The notes under the pieces are model-generated. The model worked only from the letters and a program-made list of their open reading frames with translations. It was not told where the DNA came from and made no database searches. DNA of 64,000 bases from Nocardioides sp. cx-173 (GTDB lineage Bacteria; Actinomycetota; Actinomycetes; Propionibacteriales; Nocardioidaceae): contig NZ_CP088262.1 of the NCBI RefSeq assembly GCF_021117365.1, positions 806,001-870,000 of the forward strand, in the 5' to 3' direction. Position numbers and translations under genes: made by a program. Every line of letters begins with the position of its first letter. Position 1 is the stretch's first letter. Positions 33,679 through 44,188 of this stretch are shown piece after piece.

Positions 33679-34536
33679 ATGACCCTGCTCGTCACCGCCG
33701 CCTCCGGCCACCTCGGCCGCCTCGTCCTGGACTCGCTGCTGGACCGTGGCGTCGATCCGGACACGATCCGCGCGGGGGCCCGCCAGCCCGAGTCGCTGGC
33801 GGCGTACTCCGAGCGGGGCGTGCAGGCCGTCCCCCTGGACTACGGGGTCCCCGCCTCGGTGACGGCGGCCGTCGACGGCGCGGACCGGGTGCTGCTGATC
33901 TCCGGCTCCGAGGTGGGCCAGCGCGTCGAGCAGCACGCCCGGGTGATCGACGCGGCCGCGGCCGCCGGGGTCCAGCAGCTCGTCTACACGAGCGCCCCCC
34001 AGGCGACGACCAGCCCGCTGGTGCTCGCGCCCGAGCACAAGGCGACCGAGGAGCACCTCGCCGCGTCGGGCGTCCCCGCGACGGTGCTGCGCAACAACTG
34101 GTACACCGAGAACTACGCCGATGACCTCGAGGTCGCCCGCGAGCACGGTGTGCTCGTGACCAGCGCCGGCGACGGCCGGGTGCCGAGCGCCTCGCGTGCG
34201 GACTTCGCGGAGGGCGCGGCCGTGGTCCTCACGACCGACGGCCACGTCGGTCAGGTGTACGAGCTGGCCGGCGACGTCGCGTGGGACTTCGCGACCCTCG
34301 CGCAGGCCATGTCGGAGGTGCTGGGCCGCGAGGTCGCGCTGCAGCAGCTCAGCCCCGAGGAGCGCCTCGCCCAGCTTCAGTCGGTCGGTCTCGACGCCGG
34401 CACCGCGGGCTTCGTCGTCGCGCTCGAGGGCAACATCCGCGACGGCATCCTCGACCACGCCGACGGCACCCTCTCGCGCCTGATCGGCCGCCCCACCACC
34501 CCGCTCGTCGACGGCCTGCGCGCCCTCACCCCCTGA
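33679..34536 (+). CDS. NmrA-like NAD(P)-binding oxidoreductase (QorB type)
   Basis: 285 residues. It starts with a dinucleotide-binding strand-loop, LLVTAASGHLGRLVLDSLL, and lacks the SDR Tyr-Lys pair, as NmrA/QorB-like extended SDR proteins do. VYTSAPQATTSPLVLAPEHKATEEHL and NNWYTENY are typical of the NAD(P)H:quinone oxidoreductase QorB group. GAAGGA precedes the ATG by 7 bases. It may reduce quinones or sense redox state. Confidence 0.86.
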   Translation: MTLLVTAASGHLGRLVLDSLLDRGVDPDTIRAGARQPESLAAYSERGVQAVPLDYGVPASVTAAVDGADRVLLISGSEVGQRVEQHARVIDAAAAAGVQQLVYTSAPQATTSPLVLAPEHKATEEHLAASGVPATVLRNNWYTENYADDLEVAREHGVLVTSAGDGRVPSASRADFAEGAAVVLTTDGHVGQVYELAGDVAWDFATLAQAMSEVLGREVALQQLSPEERLAQLQSVGLDAGTAGFVVALEGNIRDGILDHADGTLSRLIGRPTTPLVDGLRALTP

Positions 34537-34559
34537 CCGACCGCTGACGGGTCGATCGG

Positions 34560-36263
<1,704 letters not shown>

Positions 36264-36393
36264 CGGGGCAGGCTATCGCCGCGCCTCCACGAGACGCCCG
36301 CCGACCTCGGGCAACCTGAATGGGTCCCCGTGCGTCTGAGAGGCAGGGGCACAGTCAGGCCGGCCCCAGCGGGGACCGGCCGGAGGAGGGGTG

Positions 36394-38118
36394 ATGGCCG
36401 GGTCCGGGCGTCTCGGGGTGGTCGCGGCCACGCTGGCGGTCACGATCTCCGGCGTGCTCGCCGCCGGGGCGATGACCGACCCGGACAGCCGAGAGCCCGG
36501 GCCTCCCGCGGCGTACGGCGAGCGCCCGCCCGCCACCCCGGGGCAGCCGGCCGGCGCCGACGGCCCCGACGGACCCGCGGACATCGTGCTGATCCTGATG
36601 GACGACTTCTCGCTGGAGCTGCTGGCGACGATGCCGCACGCGCAGCGGATGGCCGCGGAGGGTGCGACCTACGACAACGCCTTCGTCGTCGACTCGCTGT
36701 GCTGCCCCTCGCGCGCGGCGATGGCGACCGGGCAGCTGCCGCACCAGACCGGCGTACTGACCAACACGCCGAACGACCCCGAGGACCCCATCGGCGGCTA
36801 CGAGGCCTTCGTCGCCCACGGCAACGAGCAGCGGCAGTTCAGCGTGACGCTGCAGGACGCGGACTACCGCACCGGCTTCGTCGGGAAGTTCCTCAACGGC
36901 TACCGGGGGGAGTCCGTCGCCGGGGTCGAGCTGCCCGCGCCGAAGGTCCCCGGCTGGAGCGACTGGCAGGCCCTCTCGGGAGCCGCCTACAACGGCTGGG
37001 ACTTCCAGAGCACCTATCTCGACGCCGACGGGGAGGTGCAGGTGCAGGAGCACCCGAAGCCGCCGCTCTCGGCGCCGGCGCGGCGGCGCGACCGGGCGTA
37101 TGCCACCACCGTCACCGCCCGCAAGGCGGTGGAGTTCCTCAAGGAGCAGCGACCGGGCGACCCGCCGTACTTCCTCGAGGTCGCGACCTACGCACCCCAC
37201 AGCTCGATGGCGGCGGCCTATCCCGGCGGCACGCAGTTCCCCGCCGCCTTCCGCGACCGGCCTCCGAGAGGCGGGCCCACCGGCGGCAACTGCGGCACCC
37301 GCCCGTGCGGTGAGCTGGCTCTCGAGGACCTGGTGGGCTACGACGACCCGCGCGAGGACAACGCGCCCACCTACCTGCTGCCCGACGGCTCGACCGCCCC
37401 GGCGCCGCCCTGGCGCACCAACGAGATCACGCTGACCGACCAGCAGGCGCTGACCCGCTACCGCGACCGCGCGCGGATGGTGCAGTCCGTCGACCGGCTG
37501 GTCCAGCGGGTGCGCAAGGCCGCCGGCCCGGACGCCTACGTGTTCCTCACCTCCGACAACGGCTTCCACCTCGGCCAGCACCAGCTCAACGGCGGCAAGG
37601 GCACGCCGTACGACTCCGACAGCCGGGTGCCCCTGGTGGTGGTCGGGCCCGGCGTGGTGCCCGGGACCCGTCACCAGTTCGTCAGCAACATCGACCTCGC
37701 GCCGACCTTCGAGGAGCTGGCGGGCGTGCGGACGCCGCGCTTCCGCTCCGGGCGGTCCTTCGCCGCGACGCTGAGCCGCCCCGAGGCACCGGGCGCGCGC
37801 TACGCCTTCTTCGAGCACACCTACGCCAAGTCGCAGCCGGGCGAGGTGGACACCGACGAGGGCTCGGGCGGGACCATCGACCTGATCCCGTCGTTCGTGG
37901 CGGTGCGGGGCGAGCGCGGGCTGCTCGTCCGCCTCGACCTCGACCCGTCCTGGACCGGCGTCGATCCCGCCTTCGAGCTGTACCGCTACGACCGGCCGTG
38001 GGAGGACGTCAACGTGTTCGCCCAGGACCACGACAAGCCCTACGCCCGCGACCTGATGCGGCGGCTGCTGCGGCTCGACGGGTGCCGCCCGGCGCAGTGC
38101 CGCGCCGCCGTGCGCTAG
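36394..38118 (+). CDS. Secreted/membrane-anchored sulfatase
   Basis: 574 residues. An N-terminal hydrophobic segment (about 8-27) is a signal or anchor. The alkaline-phosphatase-like sulfatase fold shows metal ligands in LILMDDFS (D70, D71), the modified-cysteine motif CCPSR at 103-107 (formylglycine expected at C103), and LTSDNGFHLGQHQLNGGKGTPYDSD in the second half, with the SDNG metal ligands. It hydrolyses sulfate esters outside the cell; the substrate is unknown. GGAGGAGG suits the ATG at 36394 better than the GTG one codon before it. Its last 4 bases overlap the convergent lipoprotein gene. Confidence 0.9.
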   Translation: MAGSGRLGVVAATLAVTISGVLAAGAMTDPDSREPGPPAAYGERPPATPGQPAGADGPDGPADIVLILMDDFSLELLATMPHAQRMAAEGATYDNAFVVDSLCCPSRAAMATGQLPHQTGVLTNTPNDPEDPIGGYEAFVAHGNEQRQFSVTLQDADYRTGFVGKFLNGYRGESVAGVELPAPKVPGWSDWQALSGAAYNGWDFQSTYLDADGEVQVQEHPKPPLSAPARRRDRAYATTVTARKAVEFLKEQRPGDPPYFLEVATYAPHSSMAAAYPGGTQFPAAFRDRPPRGGPTGGNCGTRPCGELALEDLVGYDDPREDNAPTYLLPDGSTAPAPPWRTNEITLTDQQALTRYRDRARMVQSVDRLVQRVRKAAGPDAYVFLTSDNGFHLGQHQLNGGKGTPYDSDSRVPLVVVGPGVVPGTRHQFVSNIDLAPTFEELAGVRTPRFRSGRSFAATLSRPEAPGARYAFFEHTYAKSQPGEVDTDEGSGGTIDLIPSFVAVRGERGLLVRLDLDPSWTGVDPAFELYRYDRPWEDVNVFAQDHDKPYARDLMRRLLRLDGCRPAQCRAAVR

Positions 38119-39278
38119 CCGGGCCAGGACGCGCGCCAGACCCGCCCGGCCAGGCCGTCGTCGGCGAGCAGCAGCAGGGTCTCGTCGGTCCCGGCCACGG
38201 TCAGGACCTGGCCGCCGCCGGCGGCGGGGTTGACCGGGACCTCGACGGGGCGCCAGGAGGACGAGTCGAGCGTCGCCCACGCGGCGTACGACGTCCCGTC
38301 GCTGGCCGTGGCCAGCGCCCGGTCGCCGGATGCGACCAGGCCCGACGGCCCGGCGAACGCGGCGCGGTCGGGGTCCAGCGGGCCGAACGACTCTCCGGCC
38401 ACCCAGCTGGAGCCGGTGCGGCGCCAGCTGCCGACCGCGCCGTCGCGCAGGCCGACGGCGAGCACCCCGTCGTCCGTCGCGGCGACCCGCTGCAGCTCGG
38501 TGAACGTCTCCCCGGCCGGGACCTCCTGGCGCGACCAGGTGCGGCCGTCGGGGGAGACCCAGGCCATCGGCACGATCCGGCCCTCCACCTGGCCGCTCCC
38601 CACCACCGTCCAACCCTCGCCGTCATGCACCTGCGCGATCGCGAGGGTGTCGACGCGCTCGTCGCGGCCCAGGGCGGGGTCGTCGTCGACGAGCTCGAAC
38701 TCGCGCTCGTCCTGCGACACCCAGACCGCCGCCCCCGAGGTGCGGTTGCCGGCGATCAGCCAGTCGGACGGCCCGGCAGCCACCCGCTCCACGCTGACCG
38801 CCTCGACACCGCCGAAGAGCGGGAACGGCGCGATCACGTCGACGAAGGCGCCGTCGCCGCGCTGGTACCAGGTACTGACCCGCGGGTTGCCGTGTGCGCC
38901 CCCGGACTTGGCGCCGACCATGACCACCCGGTCGCCGCGGCACGCCACCGAGGAGAGCACCGCGCGCCGGGCCCAGTAGGCGCGCGGCGCGAACCGCAGC
39001 GGCTGCCAGGTCCGGCCGTCGTCGTCGCTGCGCCAGGCCGCCGGCCGCGTCCCGTCCCCGCCGGTGAACACCGTCCCGACCAGCCACCAGGTGCCGTCGC
39101 ACGCCACGGCGTCGCGTACGCCGACCCGCCCGGCCGGTCCGTCTGGCACCGGCAGCGGGACCTGCTCCCACCCGACCACGACCGGCGTCGGGTCCTCCGG
39201 CGGCTCGTCCGGTGAGGTGCACGCGGAGCCGCCCCACAGCACGAGGACCCCGACGAGGGCGGGCACGGCACGGCGCAC
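38115..39278 (-). CDS. Lipoprotein with BNR/sialidase-like propeller repeats
   Basis: 387 residues. Signal peptide and lipobox GGSAC with the lipidated Cys at about residue 20. The mature part shows repeated W-S-D-D-G-R-T-W-like Asp-box strands (AWRSDDDGRTWQPL, VSQDEREFELV, VSPDGRTWSRQEV), which indicate a beta-propeller of the BNR/sialidase-like type but without the sialidase catalytic arginine triad being evident. Probably a surface-exposed binding protein. The GTG follows TAGCCT by 6 bases. Confidence 0.75.
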   Translation of the reverse strand: MRRAVPALVGVLVLWGGSACTSPDEPPEDPTPVVVGWEQVPLPVPDGPAGRVGVRDAVACDGTWWLVGTVFTGGDGTRPAAWRSDDDGRTWQPLRFAPRAYWARRAVLSSVACRGDRVVMVGAKSGGAHGNPRVSTWYQRGDGAFVDVIAPFPLFGGVEAVSVERVAAGPSDWLIAGNRTSGAAVWVSQDEREFELVDDDPALGRDERVDTLAIAQVHDGEGWTVVGSGQVEGRIVPMAWVSPDGRTWSRQEVPAGETFTELQRVAATDDGVLAVGLRDGAVGSWRRTGSSWVAGESFGPLDPDRAAFAGPSGLVASGDRALATASDGTSYAAWATLDSSSWRPVEVPVNPAAGGGQVLTVAGTDETLLLLADDGLAGRVWRASWPG

Positions 39279-39351
39279 GCCCTCAGGCTAGTGCGCTGCG
39301 GTGCGCCGACCGAGATGTTCGGCAGCGTGATCGGCTGGATTCGCGTGGGAG

Positions 39352-39385
39352 TAACGTCAGGGCAGGCCCCACCTGCGAAGGTGGG
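39352..39385 (+). promoter_or_regulatory. Promoter and 5' hairpin of the ABC importer operon
   Basis: TAACGT (39352-39357) is a likely -10; transcription from about 39364 would begin almost at a hairpin, CCCACCT (39368-39374) with AGGTGGG (39379-39385) and a GCGA loop. The leader continues to the substrate-binding-protein GTG at 39426, which has AAGGAG. Confidence 0.4.
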
Positions 39386-39425
39386 CGCCGACGCGCGGCC
39401 TCTCGCGCTTGGAACAAGGAGAAAC

Positions 39426-40547
39426 GTGAAGCCCAAGATCTCACTGCTGGCCGTCATGGCGCTGCTGTCGACCGCCGCTCTCGCCGCGTGCGCCCCGCCC
39501 GAGGACGACGACAAGAACTCCGGCTCCTCCTCGGAGGCTGCGACCGCGACCTCCCTCGACGACTTCGGCTCGATGGAGGACCTCGTCGCCGCCGCCGAGG
39601 AAGAGGGCGAGCTCAACGTCATCGCCCTGCCGCCCGACTGGGCCAACTACGGCCAGATCATCGAGACCTTCGAGAAGAAGTACGACATCAAGGTCAACTC
39701 GGCGCAGCCCGACGCGGCCAGCCAGGACGAGATCAACGCCGCCGAGCAGCTCGCCGGCACCGACCGCGCGCCCGACGTGTTCGACCTGGGTCAGTCCGTG
39801 GCCCTGGCCAACACCGACATGTACGCGCCGTACAAGGTCGAGAAGTTCGACGAGATCCCCGAGGAGTTCAAGGACCCGAACGGCGCCTGGGTCAACGACT
39901 ACGGCGGCTTCATGTCGGTGGGCTACGACTCCAGCGTGGTGCCCGAGGTGACGTCGCTGGACGACCTGCTCGGCCCCGACTTCAAGGGCAAGGTCGCCCT
40001 CAACGGTGACCCGACGCAGGCCGGCGCCGCGTTCAGCGGGGTCGTCATGGCGGCCATCGCCAACGGCGGCTCGGTCGAGGACATCAAGCCCGGCGTCGAG
40101 TACTTCGCCGAGATGAAGAAGGCCGGCAACTTCCTGCCCGTCGACCCGACCTCGGCCGCCATCGAGTCCGGCCAGACCCCCGTCGTCATCGACTGGGACT
40201 ACCTCAACGCCATGGAGTCGGCCAAGCTCGACACCTGGGAGGTCTACGTCCCGGACGAGGCGGCCGTCGCCGGCTACTACTTCCAGGCCATCAACGCCGA
40301 CGCGCCGCACCCCGCGGCCGCCCGGCTGTGGCAGGAGTTCCTCTACAGCGACGAGGGCCAGAACCTCTGGCTCGCCGGAGGGGCGCGCCCCGTGCGCGCC
40401 GAGGCGATGGTGGAGGCGGGGACGATCGACCAGGAGCTGTACGACGCCCTCCCGCCGGTCGGCGGTGAGCCGGTGATCCCCACCAACGAGCAGACGGAGA
40501 AGATGGCCGCCTACCTCGCGGACAACTGGGCGAAGGCCATCGGCTGA
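39426..40547 (+). CDS. ABC transporter substrate-binding lipoprotein (family 1)
   Basis: 373 residues. Signal peptide with lipobox LAAC (Cys at about 23) and a short Ser/Asp-rich linker. The mature two-lobe binding domain (EEEGELNVIALPPDWANYGQ onward, TDRAPDVFDLGQS) resembles the polyamine/phosphonate/iron family of solute-binding proteins. It delivers the ligand to the two permeases and the ATPase that follow. The ligand is not determined: no iron-ligand tyrosine pattern or polyamine-site aspartates could be assigned. GTG start with AAGGAG 5 bases upstream. Confidence 0.85.
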   Translation: MKPKISLLAVMALLSTAALAACAPPEDDDKNSGSSSEAATATSLDDFGSMEDLVAAAEEEGELNVIALPPDWANYGQIIETFEKKYDIKVNSAQPDAASQDEINAAEQLAGTDRAPDVFDLGQSVALANTDMYAPYKVEKFDEIPEEFKDPNGAWVNDYGGFMSVGYDSSVVPEVTSLDDLLGPDFKGKVALNGDPTQAGAAFSGVVMAAIANGGSVEDIKPGVEYFAEMKKAGNFLPVDPTSAAIESGQTPVVIDWDYLNAMESAKLDTWEVYVPDEAAVAGYYFQAINADAPHPAAARLWQEFLYSDEGQNLWLAGGARPVRAEAMVEAGTIDQELYDALPPVGGEPVIPTNEQTEKMAAYLADNWAKAIG

Positions 40548-40549
40548 CC

Positions 40550-41476
40550 ATGTCGGCAGCCGCACCGCTCGCCGCAGCGGCGACCGCCGCTCCGGAGACG
40601 GTCCCCGGGAGAGGACGGCGCCCTGGCGCCGGGCTCTCCCTGGGGCCGGCTCTGGGGCTGGTCCCGTTCCTGGTCTTCATCGGGATCTTCCTCGTCATCC
40701 CCACCATCACCGTCGTGGTCGGTGCCTTCCAGGCCGAGTCCGGCGGCTTCAGCCTGGAGAAGATCCGGGCGCTGGGCGAGGGCACGCCGCTGCGCGCGCT
40801 GCGCGAGAGCGTGATCTTGTCGTTCACCTCGGCCGCGGTCGGTGCGGTGCTGGGCGCGCTGCTGGCCTACCTGGTCGTCACCGCCCCGCCCACCAGCGTG
40901 ATGCGCCGCGCGGTCACCGCCGTGTGCGGGGTGCTGGCCCAGTTCGGCGGGGTCACGCTCGCCTTCGCGTGGATGGCGACGCTCGGCTTCGGCGGACTGC
41001 TCACCAGCGTCCTGGCCGACCTGTTCGGCGCGAGCGAGACCGGGGCGAGCTGGCTCTACGAGCTGCCCGGGCTGATCCTGGTCTACTCCTACTTCCAGAT
41101 CCCGCTGATGGTGATCGTCTTCATGCCGGCGCTCGAGGGCCTGCGCCCCCAGTGGCGCGAGGCGGCGGTCAACCTCGGCGCCACGACCCGGCAGTACTGG
41201 CTGCAGGTGGCGTTCCCGCTGCTGCGGCCGGCCTTCCTCGGCTCGGCGCTGCTGCTGTTCGCCAACGCGTTCGCTGCCTATGCCACCGCGGCGGCGCTGG
41301 TCAACCAGGGCGCCCCGATCACGCCGCTGCTGATCCGCTCCGCCCTCACCAGCGAGATCGTGCTCGGCCAGGCCAACTTCGGCTACGCCCTCGCCCTCGA
41401 GATGGTCGTGGTCGTCGCCATCGTGATGTCGCTGTACGCCTGGCTGCTCCGTCGTACGTCGCGGTGGCTCTCGTGA
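40550..41476 (+). CDS. ABC transporter permease, PotB/PhnU-like
   Basis: 308 residues, six membrane spans. The EAA loop that docks on the ATPase is seen in LEGLRPQWREAAVNLGATTRQYW (within about 190-215). The N-terminus has about 30 cytoplasmic residues (Ala/Pro-rich). It starts 2 bases after the binding-protein stop and overlaps the next permease by 4 bases. Confidence 0.88.
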   Translation: MSAAAPLAAAATAAPETVPGRGRRPGAGLSLGPALGLVPFLVFIGIFLVIPTITVVVGAFQAESGGFSLEKIRALGEGTPLRALRESVILSFTSAAVGAVLGALLAYLVVTAPPTSVMRRAVTAVCGVLAQFGGVTLAFAWMATLGFGGLLTSVLADLFGASETGASWLYELPGLILVYSYFQIPLMVIVFMPALEGLRPQWREAAVNLGATTRQYWLQVAFPLLRPAFLGSALLLFANAFAAYATAAALVNQGAPITPLLIRSALTSEIVLGQANFGYALALEMVVVVAIVMSLYAWLLRRTSRWLS

Positions 41477-42258
41477 CCGGGGGACGGGTCTGGCGCGTGG
41501 TCCGCTGGCTGCTGCTGGCGGTGTTCGCGGTCTTCTTCCTGCTGCCCTTGGTGGCCCTGCTCGACTTCAGCACCAAGGTGCCGCGCACCGGCGAGCGCAC
41601 CGGCGAGGCCTGGCGCGGGCTGCTCGAGGACCCCGCCATGACCGAGGCGATCACTACCTCGCTGCTGCTTTCCCTGCTCACCGTCGTGGGCATGGTGGTG
41701 CTGCTGGTGCCGACCATGGTGTGGGTGCGGCTGCGGGTGCCGCGGGCCTCGCGCCTCGTGGAGTTCCTGTGCCTGCTGCCACTGACCATCCCGGCGCTGG
41801 TGATCGTCGTGGGCATCAAGAACGTCTACGCCTGGGTCGACTACCTGATGGGCGACTCCGCCTTGACGTTGACGTTCGTCTACGTCGTGCTCGTGCTGCC
41901 CTACGCCTACCGCTCCATCGACGCCGCGCTCTCCTCGATTGACTCGCGCACGCTCTCGGAGGCGGCGCGCTCGCTCGGCGCCGGGTGGCTCACGGTCATC
42001 GTCCGGGTGATCTCGCCCAACATCTGGACCGGTGTGCTCAGCGCCGCCTTCATCTCGGTGGCGCTCGTGCTCGGCGAGTACACCGTCTCGTCCCTGCTCA
42101 ACTACGACACCCTGCCCGTCGTGATCGTCGCGCTCGGCAAGAGCGACGCGCCGCAGTCCATGGCCGCCGCCCTCGCCTCGATCCTGTTCGCCGCCGCCCT
42201 GCTGGTGGTGCTGTCGTTCCTCGACCGCCGGCGGCGTACCCCCGGAGGAAGTAGATGA
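41473..42258 (+). CDS. ABC transporter permease, PotC/PhnV-like
   Basis: 261 residues, six membrane spans. The EAA loop is SIDSRTLSEAARSLGAGWL. The GTG start forms a GTGA overlap with the first permease and the stop overlaps the ATPase start in ATGA, so all four genes are translationally linked. Together with its partner it forms the membrane channel. Confidence 0.88.
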   Translation: MTGGRVWRVVRWLLLAVFAVFFLLPLVALLDFSTKVPRTGERTGEAWRGLLEDPAMTEAITTSLLLSLLTVVGMVVLLVPTMVWVRLRVPRASRLVEFLCLLPLTIPALVIVVGIKNVYAWVDYLMGDSALTLTFVYVVLVLPYAYRSIDAALSSIDSRTLSEAARSLGAGWLTVIVRVISPNIWTGVLSAAFISVALVLGEYTVSSLLNYDTLPVVIVALGKSDAPQSMAAALASILFAAALLVVLSFLDRRRRTPGGSR

Positions 42259-43337
42259 CCGTGTCCCCGTCTCCCCATGAGACCTCCCGTGAGACCTCCA
42301 CGCCACCCGGCCTCGCGGTCGAGATGAGCGGGCTGCGCCGTACCTACGGCGACGTCCAGGCGCTCGACGGCCTCGACCTGCGGCTGGAGCCCGGGGAGAT
42401 GGTCGTGCTGCTGGGGCCCTCCGGCTGCGGCAAGACCACCGCGCTGCGGCTGCTGGCGGGCCTCGAGCGCCAGGATGCCGGCACCATCAGCGTGGGCGGC
42501 AAGGACGTCTCGCGGGTGCCCGCCAACAAGCGCGACATGGGGATGGTCTTCCAGGCCTACAGCCTGTTCCCGCACCTCACCGTGCTCGACAACGTCGCGT
42601 TTGGGCTCAAGCTCCGCGGCCGCCCCCGAGCCGAGCGGCGCAGGCGGGCCGGCGACATGCTGGACCTGGTCGGGCTGGGGGAGCAGAAGGACCGCTACGC
42701 CAACCAGCTCTCGGGCGGCCAGCAGCAGCGGGTCGCGCTCGCCCGCGCGCTCGCGGTGGAGCCGGCGGTGCTGCTGCTCGACGAGCCGCTCTCCGCCCTG
42801 GACGCCAAGGTCCGCGTTCAGCTGCGCGACGAGATCCGCCGCGTGCAGATGGACGTCGGGACGACCACGCTGTTCGTCACCCACGACCAGGAGGAGGCCC
42901 TGGCGATCGCCGACCGGGTCGGGGTCATGAACGCCGGACGGCTCGACCAGATCGCGCCGCCGGCCGAGCTCTACTCCGCCCCGGCGACGCCGTTCGTCGG
43001 CGAGTTCGTCGGGCTCAGCAACCGCATCCCGGCGCGGGTCGTCGACGGTCGCGCCTCGTTGCTCGGCACCAGCGTGCCGGTGCTCCCGGGCTCGGCGGCG
43101 GAGTCGGGCGTCGCCCTCGTGCGCCCCGAGTCGATCTCGGTGGTCCCGGACGACGCCGGGCACGGGCACGTCGCCTCGGTGTCGTTCCTCGGCCCGGTGA
43201 CGCGCGCTAGCGTGATGTTGGACGACGGCACCCTGGTGGTCGCCCAGCTCATGAGCAGCGACGCCGCCCGGCTGGAGCCGGGTGTCCGGGTGCGACTCGA
43301 GGTCGCGCCGGCGGCGGTCCTGGTCGTCGCGCCGTAG
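42255..43337 (+). CDS. ABC transporter ATP-binding protein, PotA-like
   Basis: 360 residues. Walker A GPSGCGKTT, Q-loop VFQAYSLFPHL, signature LSGGQQQR, Walker B LLLDEPLSALD and the H-loop TTLFVTHDQEEA are all intact. A C-terminal TOBE-like domain (about 285-360) is typical of the polyamine/iron/phosphonate group. It energises the importer made of the three preceding genes. The substrate of the system remains open. Confidence 0.9.
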   Translation: MTVSPSPHETSRETSTPPGLAVEMSGLRRTYGDVQALDGLDLRLEPGEMVVLLGPSGCGKTTALRLLAGLERQDAGTISVGGKDVSRVPANKRDMGMVFQAYSLFPHLTVLDNVAFGLKLRGRPRAERRRRAGDMLDLVGLGEQKDRYANQLSGGQQQRVALARALAVEPAVLLLDEPLSALDAKVRVQLRDEIRRVQMDVGTTTLFVTHDQEEALAIADRVGVMNAGRLDQIAPPAELYSAPATPFVGEFVGLSNRIPARVVDGRASLLGTSVPVLPGSAAESGVALVRPESISVVPDDAGHGHVASVSFLGPVTRASVMLDDGTLVVAQLMSSDAARLEPGVRVRLEVAPAAVLVVAP

Positions 43338-43347
43338 GATTCGTCAC

Positions 43348-44004
43348 ATGGGTGGGATCGAGCGCCCCGACGGCGACCCCCGGCAGCTGCGGGTCTCCGA
43401 CGCCGAGCGCCACGAGGTGGCCGAGCTGCTGCGCACCGCCGCGGGCGACGGCCGCATCGACCTGGAGGAGCTCGACGAGCGGCTCGAGGCGACGTACGCC
43501 GCCAAGACCTACGCCGACCTGCTGCCGATCACCTCGGACCTGCCGGCGCACCGCGACGCGGCCCCGCCGCCCGTGCCCCGCCCGGCCCCCGCCTCCTCCC
43601 AGATCACCCCCGGAGGTGCGCGCGAGCAGCGCCACCTGGCGATCATGAGCGGCCTGGACCGCTCCGGGGTCTGGACCGTCCCGGAGCGGCTCACGATCAC
43701 CTGCTTCATGGGCGGGGCCAACCTGGACCTGCGCCAGGCGACGTACGCCGCCCAGGAGGTCGTGATCACGGTCAACGCCTTCATGGGCGGCGCCTCGATC
43801 GTCGTCGGCCCCCACACCCATGTCGTCATCGAGGGCGTCGGCATCATGGGCGGCTACTCCGGCCCCTCCGGCCTGGTCGATCCCGAGTACGACGACAGCT
43901 CACCCACCGTGCGGGTCCGGGGCCTCGCGATCTGGGGTGGCGTCTCCGTCGAGCGCAAGCCCCGCCCCGACCCCCGCCCCACCCGCCACCACCGCCTGCA
44001 CTGA
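43348..44004 (+). CDS. DUF1707 protein with LiaF-like C-terminal domain
   Basis: 218 residues. The N-terminal DUF1707 motif (LRVSDAERHEVAELLRTAAG, residues 14-33, then GRIDLEELDERLEATYAAKT) is followed by a Pro-rich linker and a beta-rich C-terminal domain with repeated FMGGANLDLR, FMGGASIVVG and IMGGYSGPSG units, as in the LiaF/DUF2154 fold. In Firmicutes LiaF-like domains signal cell-envelope stress. No membrane span is evident. The ATG follows TAGGAT by 7 bases, so it is probably transcribed on its own and not with the importer, 10 bases upstream. Confidence 0.85.
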   Translation: MGGIERPDGDPRQLRVSDAERHEVAELLRTAAGDGRIDLEELDERLEATYAAKTYADLLPITSDLPAHRDAAPPPVPRPAPASSQITPGGAREQRHLAIMSGLDRSGVWTVPERLTITCFMGGANLDLRQATYAAQEVVITVNAFMGGASIVVGPHTHVVIEGVGIMGGYSGPSGLVDPEYDDSSPTVRVRGLAIWGGVSVERKPRPDPRPTRHHRLH

Positions 44005-44017
44005 GCCGCGCTGCCCC

Positions 44018-44092
44018 GAGATTCACCGGGTGCCCGGTGAATCTCACGGCTCCCGTACGAAGCTTCATACGGGAGCCACCAGTTTCGTGCGG
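44018..44092. repeat. P-H-P palindromic repeat, copy 2 (left P and H)
   Basis: P palindrome GAGATTCACCGGG … CCCGGTGAATCTC (44018-44045) is followed by H, GGCTCCCGTA (44048-44057) and TACGGGAGCC (44068-44077), around CGAAGCTTCA. A decayed right P (CCAGTTTCGTG) ends the copy at about 44092. It lies at the left side of the AbiEi-like gene. Confidence 0.78.
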
Positions 44093-44188
44093 AGCGTGTG
44101 ATCCGCACGGCTCTGCCCCGCTGTGCGCTATCCACAGGCAACGTCGAGGCGGATGCGCGAACGGCGAAGAACGGGCAACGTCGAGGGC

